DNA of 56,905 nucleotides, from NCBI GenBank assembly GCA_017421025.1, contig JAFQME010000006.1, positions 1-56,905 on the forward strand. The letters run 5' to 3'. Positions 15,918 to 23,106 of this stretch are shown in pieces. Origin of the DNA: Oscillospiraceae bacterium. Its GTDB lineage: Bacteria; Bacillota; Clostridia; Oscillospirales; JAAYXM01. A program made the translations under genes and the position numbers. The notes beneath the pieces were generated by a model. The model saw only the letters and a list, made by a program, of their open reading frames with translations, was not told the origin of the DNA and searched no databases. Every line of letters begins with the position of its first letter. The stretch's first letter is position 1.

Positions 15918-17597
15918 ATGAAAAAAAGAATCATTTCGATGGCATTGGTGCTGTGCATGATTGTGTGTATGCTCCCAAGCACCTTTGTGGGTGCTGCAGG
16001 GACAGACTATGTCTACAACCTGGCACGCTTGCAGTACGGGCAGTGGTCGAGTGAAGGTGTCAATCCGAGCACCATCACGGATTGGAACTCGATTGATGCA
16101 CTTGGCAACTACTTTGGTCGTACCACCGATCCGTTTAAGTTCTATGCGCAAAGCTCCACGATTGATTGGCGCTGGACAGGATCTTCTCACAACGAAGTGG
16201 GTCCTACCATCGACGGTTCGGTCGGTGATTGGGGCGGCATTGTCATTCGTGTCGGAGAAAGTGCGATGTATGATGTTTCCATGCGTATCGTTGATGATGC
16301 ATCCGCTGCAAACCTCGATTTTTATCTTGCACCCGCATCTGCAACCAATCCGCAAGATGCAGCATATTACCTTGGATCGACTGCATATTCGGGAGAAGCT
16401 CGTGCACTGAAGATGGTCTCGTTTGGCGAGCAGTATTTGAATGCAGGAGACTACATCGTTGTCTTTAAGATGACAAGCAAGGGTACGACCTACGCAGCAC
16501 TTTCCAACGTGACCCTTACCTGGGTGAGCGATGAAAAGCCGATTGAGAACTATCTGTATAACCTGACCCGTTTGCAGTATGGTCAGTGGTCAGATGAAGG
16601 CGTTGCGCCGAGCACCATCACCTCTTGGGAAGCTGTGAGTGCATTGGGAAACTGGCATAACCGCACCACCGACCCGTTTATGTACTACGGGCAGAGCTCC
16701 GGGATGACTTGGAACTGGACCAAAACATCGGGCGGAAGCGGCGGTATTGTCGGTCCGACCATTTCCGGCGGTGCAGGTGAATGGGGAGGGCTTACCATTC
16801 GTGTGGGAGAAAGCCAGCTCTATGGTGTGTCCTTAAAGTATCTCAACAATTCAAACGGAAGTCCGTTGAAGTTCTACTTGGCACCGGCAGATGCGGAAAA
16901 CCTCAGAGCAGAAGACTATTACTTGGGTCAAACCGCATTTGTCAATAACGGCGAATTGATGAAGAGGGATGCATTTGGCACCCGTTATCTGGAAGCAGGG
17001 GACTACGTTTTATCCTTTGAAATTATTTCGCAGGGTTCGGAGTATTCCGCAATTGCCGAAATCGGGCTTACCGGTCTCAGTACCGAAACCTCGCTGAATT
17101 TGAACACGCAGGACGGCGCAGCAATCCGTATCAACGAGCCGCAGGGCATGCGCTTTATCTCTACCATTGACCGTGCAATTCCGAGTTTGGAGAATGTGGT
17201 GGAATACGGTACTGTTTTGATGCCGACCGATGACCTTGACGGTGATGTCAACAACCTTGTGATTGGCTACACCAAGAATGGCCATACTGCAATCACCGCA
17301 CCTGCAGTGCTCAATTATGCGGAGGATGATGACACTTATACTTTCACTGCGGTTTTGATTGACATCCTACCGAAAAATTATGCCCGTTCCATCAGTGCAC
17401 GTGCATATATTAAATTGGCAAACGGAACCTACCTTTACGGCGCAACTTCCACCGCCCGCAGCATCTATCAGGTAGCAGAACTTGTCCTGAAAGATGCGGA
17501 TGCGACCGCAGAGGAAAAAGCAACCGCACAGGAAATCGTTGATACCGTTTTTGAACTTGAATCCAAGGACAACGATGCGGCTTGGCCCTGGAACTAA
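15918..17597 (+). CDS. Secreted protein with two tandem ~180-residue repeats and a C-terminal domain
   Basis: The 559-residue protein has a signal peptide (residues 1-28), then two homologous repeats (about 31-205 and 212-390). Both begin Y-x-YNL-x-RLQYGQWS, contain a TTDPF segment and a GEWGG/GDWGG plus IRVGES motif, and end in a predicted beta-strand LxxAGDY region, suggesting paired beta-sandwich modules that may bind carbohydrate. The C-terminal ~165 residues start near TSLNLNTQDGAAIRINEPQG and contain MRFISTIDR and EYGTVLMP, a module I associate with secreted proteins of Clostridia. There is no SLH or sortase motif. It ends at a strong terminator and appears monocistronic. Function unknown; an extracellular glycan-binding role is inference. 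Confidence 0.75.
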   Translation: MKKRIISMALVLCMIVCMLPSTFVGAAGTDYVYNLARLQYGQWSSEGVNPSTITDWNSIDALGNYFGRTTDPFKFYAQSSTIDWRWTGSSHNEVGPTIDGSVGDWGGIVIRVGESAMYDVSMRIVDDASAANLDFYLAPASATNPQDAAYYLGSTAYSGEARALKMVSFGEQYLNAGDYIVVFKMTSKGTTYAALSNVTLTWVSDEKPIENYLYNLTRLQYGQWSDEGVAPSTITSWEAVSALGNWHNRTTDPFMYYGQSSGMTWNWTKTSGGSGGIVGPTISGGAGEWGGLTIRVGESQLYGVSLKYLNNSNGSPLKFYLAPADAENLRAEDYYLGQTAFVNNGELMKRDAFGTRYLEAGDYVLSFEIISQGSEYSAIAEIGLTGLSTETSLNLNTQDGAAIRINEPQGMRFISTIDRAIPSLENVVEYGTVLMPTDDLDGDVNNLVIGYTKNGHTAITAPAVLNYAEDDDTYTFTAVLIDILPKNYARSISARAYIKLANGTYLYGATSTARSIYQVAELVLKDADATAEEKATAQEIVDTVFELESKDNDAAWPWN

Positions 17598-17611
17598 ATG
17601 AATGAAAACCT

Positions 17612-17643
17612 GCCGCCCGGCGATATGCCGGGCGGCACTTTTT
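17612..17643 (+). terminator. Intrinsic terminator of the two-repeat protein gene
   Basis: A very GC-rich 10-bp stem (17612-17621 with 17627-17636), 5-base loop, followed by ACTTTTTTT. Confidence 0.92.
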
Positions 17644-17676
17644 TTGTAAAATTCGGCAGAATATTTTGCAACGAAA

Positions 17677-17712
17677 AAAACTCCCGACCATGCGGAAACG
17701 ATCGGGAGTTTT
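17677..17712 (-). terminator. Terminator of the phosphohexomutase gene
   Basis: An 11-bp stem (17677-17687 with 17702-17712) around a 14-base loop is followed on the minus strand by a T run; the mutase stop is 9 nt away. Confidence 0.75.
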
Positions 17713-17720
17713 GATGTTAG

Positions 17721-19226
17721 TTACTTTGCAAAGTCCAGAATGGAGGAAGCATCGAGTTTGTCATAAGCTGCAAGGAAGGTTGCAAGTTCTTTTGCAATGA
17801 TCTTTGCACCGCCCACACTGTTGCTCTCAATGTTGAGCGGGAGCAGGGGATCATGAAGGGAAAGCCGCAAGAGGAACCAACCGTTTCCGTGTGCGTCATC
17901 CAAGTTGACTCGGACACCCTCGAAATTATTCTCTGCAAGGGACCAGCCGTTTTGATTTTTCGCATATGCGGTGAGCTCGTCGATCACGCTCTGTCCATAG
18001 ACTTTGAAATCGTCCAAGTTGATATTCATGCGGAATTCCACACTCTCTGCGGGCTCTTCCAGGCTTTCAAGCAGGCTTTCTAAGGAATATCCCATCTTCT
18101 TGCCACGGGCAAGCTCGATGAGGAGTTTTGTGACCAGATAAGCACCGTCATCCAGGAAATAGTTTTCTTTGAGTGCGCCGTGCCCCGAAGTCTCAATCGC
18201 AAGCTGGCTGTCCTGACCCTGTGCATTCAAACGAATGGATTCATTGATGACATTGCGATAACCACGTTTGAAACGGTGATGAATTCCACCCTTCTCACTG
18301 ATGAATTTTGCAAGACCGGTGGAGGTGATCGAGTCGGTCACGATGGTAGTGCCCGGGTGCTCACGGAGAAGAATTGCCGCAAGCATTGCAATAATGCGGT
18401 TGCGGTTGAGTTCACTGCCGTCAGACAGCACTGCGCCGGCACGGTCAACATCCGTGTCAAAGATGATACCGAGGTCTGCTTTGGTTTCACGCACCGCATC
18501 GGTGATGCTTTCCATTGCCTCTTTGTTTTCCGGATTGGGAATATGATTGGGGAAACTTCCGTCCGGATCTAAGAATCGGCTGCCGTCCGTGTTTGCCCCC
18601 AGCGGCTTTAAAACCTTATCTGCAAAGAAACCGCCTGCGCCGTTTCCGGCATCTACCACGATACGGAAACCTGCAAGCGGAGTTTCTTCCCCGGTTGCGG
18701 TGCGGATCTTATTCACCAAAATAGCGGAATAGGTATCCATAAACTCGTCGCAGGAAATACTGCCCGGTGTCATTCCGGTCGCAGTATCTTCGCTTGCATA
18801 AGCGAGAATTTCGGAAATGTCTGCTTTTTCCAAACCGCCTTCTGCGGTAAAGAACTTAAATCCGTTGCGGTTAAAGGGGAGATGGCTTGCGGTAATCATG
18901 ACCGACCCGTCAAAAGTGTATCCCTCGGTCACGGTAGACATGAACATTGCCGGGGTGCTTGCCATGCCAAAGTCGGTGACGGTAAGCCCTGCTTCTGCCA
19001 TTGCGGCACAAAGCCAGTTGCAGAGTGTTTCGCCGGAGAGTCGGGAATCACGGCCGACCGCTACCCGCAGATCGGATTGTTTGCCGGTTTTCTTCATCAG
19101 CCAAAGTGCAAAACCACGTCCGATATTACGGCAAACTTCTTCGGTCAGATTGACGTGCTGACCCTCAATGCCTTCCAATGCCACGCCACGAATATCACTG
19201 CCGTTTTGGAGTTTTTTGTAATCCAT
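17721..19226 (-). CDS. Phosphoglucomutase/phosphomannomutase family enzyme
   Basis: The 501-residue alpha-D-phosphohexomutase interconverts hexose 1- and 6-phosphates. Visible landmarks are the phosphoserine loop TASHLPFNRNGFK (phosphoserine Ser114; the usual Asn after His is Leu here), the metal loop FDTDVDRAG (Asp257, 259, 261) and a sugar-binding ETSGHGALKENYF segment. AGGAGG precedes the ATG at 19226; earlier in-frame codons lie inside the promoter. The gene has its own promoter and terminator. Whether glucose, mannose or glucosamine phosphate is preferred cannot be decided by eye. Confidence 0.9.
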   Translation of the reverse strand: MDYKKLQNGSDIRGVALEGIEGQHVNLTEEVCRNIGRGFALWLMKKTGKQSDLRVAVGRDSRLSGETLCNWLCAAMAEAGLTVTDFGMASTPAMFMSTVTEGYTFDGSVMITASHLPFNRNGFKFFTAEGGLEKADISEILAYASEDTATGMTPGSISCDEFMDTYSAILVNKIRTATGEETPLAGFRIVVDAGNGAGGFFADKVLKPLGANTDGSRFLDPDGSFPNHIPNPENKEAMESITDAVRETKADLGIIFDTDVDRAGAVLSDGSELNRNRIIAMLAAILLREHPGTTIVTDSITSTGLAKFISEKGGIHHRFKRGYRNVINESIRLNAQGQDSQLAIETSGHGALKENYFLDDGAYLVTKLLIELARGKKMGYSLESLLESLEEPAESVEFRMNINLDDFKVYGQSVIDELTAYAKNQNGWSLAENNFEGVRVNLDDAHGNGWFLLRLSLHDPLLPLNIESNSVGGAKIIAKELATFLAAYDKLDASSILDFAK

Positions 19227-19257
19227 TGTCTTGTTCCTCCTGATTTGTACTGCTCTT

Positions 19258-19286
19258 ATTGTAGCAGGAATTTTGAATGGAATCAA
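19258..19286 (-). promoter_or_regulatory. Promoter of the phosphohexomutase gene
   Basis: On the minus strand, -35 TTGATT (19286-19281) and -10 TACAAT (19263-19258), 17-bp spacer. The -35 overlaps the stop codon of the upstream lipid operon, so read-through from that operon may add to expression. Confidence 0.8.
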
Positions 19287-20638
19287 TGATTCCCTGTTTT
19301 GTCCATCATTTCAAAGAGTTTTTTGTATGGGGCGAGCATTCCTTCGTTCATGGCATTTCCCATTTTCTTGAGAATTGTTTGATTGCCGAGCAGGAAGCCG
19401 ACTAAATACATTTTGAGAGAAGCCAGCCTTTTCTTTTGGGGAAAGTCATAGATGCCACGCTTTTTATAGAATTTGTGATCGGCTCGCATCATCCCACGCA
19501 TTTCATAAATCAGGTCTCGGAAAATCTTCATACCACCCACTCCATAAAAGTTTTGGGGGGCGGTGTGACCTGTGGTCAGAGCAAAATCCAGAGCCTTTGC
19601 GAGACGGTCGATCTCTTGGTCTGTGTTGAATTCGTCTGTGGCGACATGGGTGAGGAAGTTTCCTCCGGTTTCTGCACGGGCTTCTATGACGGTTTTTAAA
19701 TTCTCCTCACGGCTGTATGCACCCGAGATTAAATAACCCACCGGCATCCCGACGGTTACGGTGCGGTGACCGTTACAGAAGTTCCGATCGTCATACAGTT
19801 TGAATCGTGCACCCATCGAGTGATCGGAAATCGAAAACGCATAGACGATTGCATCCGCAGTTTGAATTTTTTCACGCAGAAAGGTATCAAAACCATCCCG
19901 ATACACACATTTTTCGCTGACTGCACAGCGAAAACAGCCCAAACATCCGCCATCAAAAGGATATTCGGAAAGGTTGACAATTCGTGTTTGATGGGGAAGT
20001 ACCTGTGTAAATCGCAAAATCATATTGGCAAGGGGCGAGGATTGATCGGTTAGGTCGGTGAGAATCAAAACATCCCGATCGCCGCTTTTTTTGCAGTCGG
20101 TGTCCAAAACACTCGCAGGATTTGAGATGTGCGGCGCAGGTGTGGTTCCAACCGTGAAACAGTCGGCTTCAATCGACCATAAGAAACGATGAAAAAACGC
20201 CTGTGCGTCATGCTGACCCTGCTTGGTAAGCAAATCCTCCATATCTGCCGAAAGACCACGGATATAGCGCATCCCGAGATCCAAGACGTTCTCCTCGATG
20301 TAGCGATGCGCTGTGATGTCGTAAAAGTGCTTTGAAGTGGTGATCTGTGAAACGTATTTCCCGCTCAAATCCAAACCGTGTTCTTTGATGAGTTCAATGA
20401 ACCGGTGAAGCTGCGATGGCGCAAGAAAGGTATAAACCGGGTATGAGAACAAAATTGCATCTGCAGAGGTGAGCAGTGCTGTGGCCTTGGAAAAATCCCG
20501 CTCCAAGGCTTTGATTTCTTTCCCCGCATGCAGGACCTCAAATGTGTGGTCAGGGAATTTTCTGCGCAAATACTCCACGGTTTGGAGTGTGATACTGTAT
20601 GCTCCTTTTGGGCTTCCGTTGATAACTGCAATTTTCAT
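19283..20638 (-). CDS. Double flavodoxin-like NAD(P)H-dependent oxidoreductase
   Basis: The 451-residue protein begins with an FMN-reductase signature, VINGSPKGAYS (residues 5-15), and appears to contain a second flavodoxin-like half starting near VLILTDLTDQSSPLANM, with a small cysteine cluster GGCLGCFRCAVSEKCVY typical of iron-sulfur flavoproteins and related FMN proteins. The C-terminal ~70 residues are basic and helical. It is the last gene of the lipid operon, 20 nt after the lipid kinase. An electron-transfer or quinone-type reductase role is likely; why it sits with lipid genes is unclear. Confidence 0.75.
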   Translation of the reverse strand: MKIAVINGSPKGAYSITLQTVEYLRRKFPDHTFEVLHAGKEIKALERDFSKATALLTSADAILFSYPVYTFLAPSQLHRFIELIKEHGLDLSGKYVSQITTSKHFYDITAHRYIEENVLDLGMRYIRGLSADMEDLLTKQGQHDAQAFFHRFLWSIEADCFTVGTTPAPHISNPASVLDTDCKKSGDRDVLILTDLTDQSSPLANMILRFTQVLPHQTRIVNLSEYPFDGGCLGCFRCAVSEKCVYRDGFDTFLREKIQTADAIVYAFSISDHSMGARFKLYDDRNFCNGHRTVTVGMPVGYLISGAYSREENLKTVIEARAETGGNFLTHVATDEFNTDQEIDRLAKALDFALTTGHTAPQNFYGVGGMKIFRDLIYEMRGMMRADHKFYKKRGIYDFPQKKRLASLKMYLVGFLLGNQTILKKMGNAMNEGMLAPYKKLFEMMDKTGNH

Positions 20639-20658
20639 GATAGAATCCTTTGCTTGAA

Positions 20659-21537
20659 TTACAAAACAAATTGAATGCGATTGTGTAAGTTTTCAATTTC
20701 AATACACTTGCCGCCGTCGGCACGTTCCCCGTCCAGCGACCAGGAGAGTTCTTCCAAAGTAATTCGGATCTTACTCGCACTGCGCAGAGTGAGCATTCGA
20801 CATTCATACGTCTGATTTGTGAGAGCAATGATGCACTCACTAAGTTCAGATACATCCTTGGGAGAGCGCACCAAAAGCACTTCAAATTTTCCGTCTGCAA
20901 GATCCACAATCGACGGTGCAAGCGTGAGAATACCGCCTACGCTGGTGGAATTACAAACCGCCCCGAAAATATAGTCGTCTTCCAGTACAGCATCATCCAA
21001 CTCCAAACGGGCGTGCTTCTTCGTAATCCCGGAAAGCTCCTGAATTCCACCCAGTACATATGCCAAATGACCGAGTGCGTTTTTTGCATTTTGCGAAGTG
21101 GCATAACTCGCTTTGGTAAACGCACCAAAGGAAGCAATATAGGTAAAATAGCGGGAACCGAATCGTCCCACATCCACATTGGTGGGACTGCCGTTTATAA
21201 TGCGACCGGCAGCTTTGATTGGGTCGGAATCCAATTTCAATGTGTTGGAGAAGTCGTTGGTAGAGCCTGCGGGGATGTATCCGAGCGGGACGGAGAGATC
21301 CGCTTCGATGATGCCGGTGATGGTTTCGTTGAGTGTTCCATCGCCACCGCAGCAGACGATGAGATCCATGTCTTTGCCACATTCACGCACCTTGCGGGTT
21401 GCGTCACCACGTTCTGCTGTGATATAGACATGAGTGTCGTAATCTGCACGGTTGAAAACCGAAACGATTTCGCTTAAACGCTTTGCGATCTTTTTTGTCC
21501 CTGAGATTGGATTGACAATGAGGAGCAGTTGCTTCAT
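20659..21537 (-). CDS. Diacylglycerol/lipid kinase family protein (YegS/DgkB type)
   Basis: The 292-residue cytosolic kinase has the nucleotide-binding signature CCGGDGTLNETITGI and the N-terminal LLIVNPISGTKK. Family members phosphorylate diacylglycerol or related lipids with ATP. GAAGGTGA precedes the ATG at 21537, which overlaps the PAP2 stop by 4 nt (ATGA). With the PAP2 and acyltransferase genes it forms a compact membrane-lipid remodelling set. Confidence 0.9.
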   Translation of the reverse strand: MKQLLLIVNPISGTKKIAKRLSEIVSVFNRADYDTHVYITAERGDATRKVRECGKDMDLIVCCGGDGTLNETITGIIEADLSVPLGYIPAGSTNDFSNTLKLDSDPIKAAGRIINGSPTNVDVGRFGSRYFTYIASFGAFTKASYATSQNAKNALGHLAYVLGGIQELSGITKKHARLELDDAVLEDDYIFGAVCNSTSVGGILTLAPSIVDLADGKFEVLLVRSPKDVSELSECIIALTNQTYECRMLTLRSASKIRITLEELSWSLDGERADGGKCIEIENLHNRIQFVL

Positions 21538-22208
21538 TTTCGAGTCACCTTCTTCTTCCAATACGGGAAAAATGCAATCAGTTCTGCCAAAAGACACATG
21601 GGAAGTGCCGCAAAAATATCAACTACCGAGTGCTGCTTGACAAATGCAACAGAGAGACAGACCGAAAGGCAGAACAGTGTGATCCAGGTTTTGGTAAACT
21701 TCGATACCGAGCCCTCTTTCAGAAATGCAGATGCAATCCCAATGGAATAGCCGACGTGCAGCGAGGGACAGACATTGGTGGAAGTGTCTGCCTGATAGAG
21801 AAGACCGACAATGCGGGTGAAGAGATTGTCCCGCTCAAAGAACAGGGGACGAAGGTCCTGTCTGTTTGGGAAAATGATATAAATTGACATCGCCACAATC
21901 TGCGTGACGATGATGAATTTCATGAGATTCTTGAAGTTGTCCGGATTGTAAAACATGAGATACAACAGCGAACCAACAATCAAAAAATACCAACCAACGT
22001 AGGGGATGACAAAGTATTCGCAGAAAGGGATGAGGTCATCTAGTGGAGAATACACGGGTGTGCAGGCCTCATACGGAATGAAACGCTCTGTGAGAAAATA
22101 CAGGGCAAAATATCCGATCCAGCCAAGCAAATAAAGCAAGTGACGGTATTGCGGTTTCCCGATTTCTTTGAGTCGAAACTGTTTATAGTCTATAACAGGT
22201 TTTCTCAT
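21534..22208 (-). CDS. PAP2-like integral membrane phosphatase/transferase
   Basis: The 224-residue protein has about six hydrophobic segments. CPSLHVGYSIG and VKQHSVVDIFAALP match the second and third PAP2 phosphatase motifs, in the variant seen in inositol-phosphoceramide-synthase-like (aureobasidin-resistance type) proteins. It likely removes or transfers a phospho-headgroup at the membrane. The start follows GGAGGTCCCC and overlaps the acyltransferase stop (ATGA); its stop overlaps the lipid-kinase start. Confidence 0.85.
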   Translation of the reverse strand: MRKPVIDYKQFRLKEIGKPQYRHLLYLLGWIGYFALYFLTERFIPYEACTPVYSPLDDLIPFCEYFVIPYVGWYFLIVGSLLYLMFYNPDNFKNLMKFIIVTQIVAMSIYIIFPNRQDLRPLFFERDNLFTRIVGLLYQADTSTNVCPSLHVGYSIGIASAFLKEGSVSKFTKTWITLFCLSVCLSVAFVKQHSVVDIFAALPMCLLAELIAFFPYWKKKVTRK

Positions 22209-22966
22209 TTGGGGACCTCCGTAACATCTTGATTTGTGAGGTAGTGACTTTTTTTGATATTGCGATACGGAACAACGGTATGACGAGGAAGGCCACAGGC
22301 CAGTCTTGTGATCTCCTTGGCGAGGTAAGAGGCAATGCGATGACGCTCTTCTGAAATCTCTGCGGTCGGATCAAACACTGTGGGCGTTCCTAAATATGCG
22401 GAGCGCAGTTTGGGCGCAATATACATCGGGACAAAGGTGAGCGGGACTCCACTCTTCTTGTAGTATAATTTTGCCACATCAATAAAATTTTCCTGAAAAC
22501 GGTATAGAATGTGGTTGAATTTCTCATCTTTTTCCGGGAAAATGAGAAGATTATGTCCTGCGCTTAGATGCCGCACCGATTCTTTGAAAGTGGAGAGGGC
22601 TCGGTTATCACGGTAAACAGCAACGGTGCGTGCGTTGGTGAAAATGCACGCAGCAAGAGGGGCGATCAAATAGGAAAGACATCGGTAAAAAGGATGCGTC
22701 CACTTCGGCTTTTGCGACCAAAAATCACGGAATGCATAGGCGGGGACTTCTTTTAAGTGCATCATTTCTCCGGAACACCAGATGTAACAGTTTTCGGGGA
22801 AAAAGAGTTCTCCTACAATCGGACCGTTCATCTGACAATGGTTTGCCACGATTACGGTGTTTTCATGAGAGAGAGATTCCGTGCCGTAGAGTTTGGTCGT
22901 TCCGTAGAAGAAACGCACCAGACTTTTTACTGCTTTAAAAATCAAACGGGAACAAAATTGTTTCAT
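22205..22966 (-). CDS. PlsC-like lysophospholipid acyltransferase family protein with altered catalytic motif
   Basis: The 253-residue protein aligns with 1-acylglycerol-3-phosphate acyltransferases, but the H-x4-D box reads NHCQMNGP, so the Asp partner of the catalytic His is replaced by Gly. Downstream, LLIFPEKDEKF stands where the substrate-binding EGTR motif and FPE-like block occur. It is the first gene of the four-gene lipid operon. Reduced activity, a shifted catalytic base or a different acyl acceptor are possible. An extended -10 box lies upstream. Confidence 0.8.
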   Translation of the reverse strand: MKQFCSRLIFKAVKSLVRFFYGTTKLYGTESLSHENTVIVANHCQMNGPIVGELFFPENCYIWCSGEMMHLKEVPAYAFRDFWSQKPKWTHPFYRCLSYLIAPLAACIFTNARTVAVYRDNRALSTFKESVRHLSAGHNLLIFPEKDEKFNHILYRFQENFIDVAKLYYKKSGVPLTFVPMYIAPKLRSAYLGTPTVFDPTAEISEERHRIASYLAKEITRLACGLPRHTVVPYRNIKKSHYLTNQDVTEVPK

Positions 22967-22993
22967 GCCAAATAGCCTCTTTTCTTGTTATTC

Positions 22994-23002
22994 ATTGTAT
23001 CA
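22994..23002 (-). promoter_or_regulatory. Extended -10 element of the lipid operon
   Basis: On the minus strand TGATACAAT, an extended -10, lies about 30 nt before the acyltransferase ATG; there is no good -35. Confidence 0.5.
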
Positions 23003-23049
23003 TGACAGGCGCTTTTTTTCCACGGTGAATGGAAAAATATCACAATCGT

Positions 23050-23079
23050 TTGACGGGGTATCTGCTGTGGTGATATACT
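23050..23079 (+). promoter_or_regulatory. Promoter of the SLH/beta-propeller gene
   Basis: -35 TTGACG (23050-23055) and extended -10 TGATATACT (23071-23079), spacer 18 bp, followed by AAAGGAG and the ATG at 23107. Confidence 0.8.
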
Positions 23080-23106
23080 AAAAGAAATTAAGAAAGGAGT
23101 ATTCTT

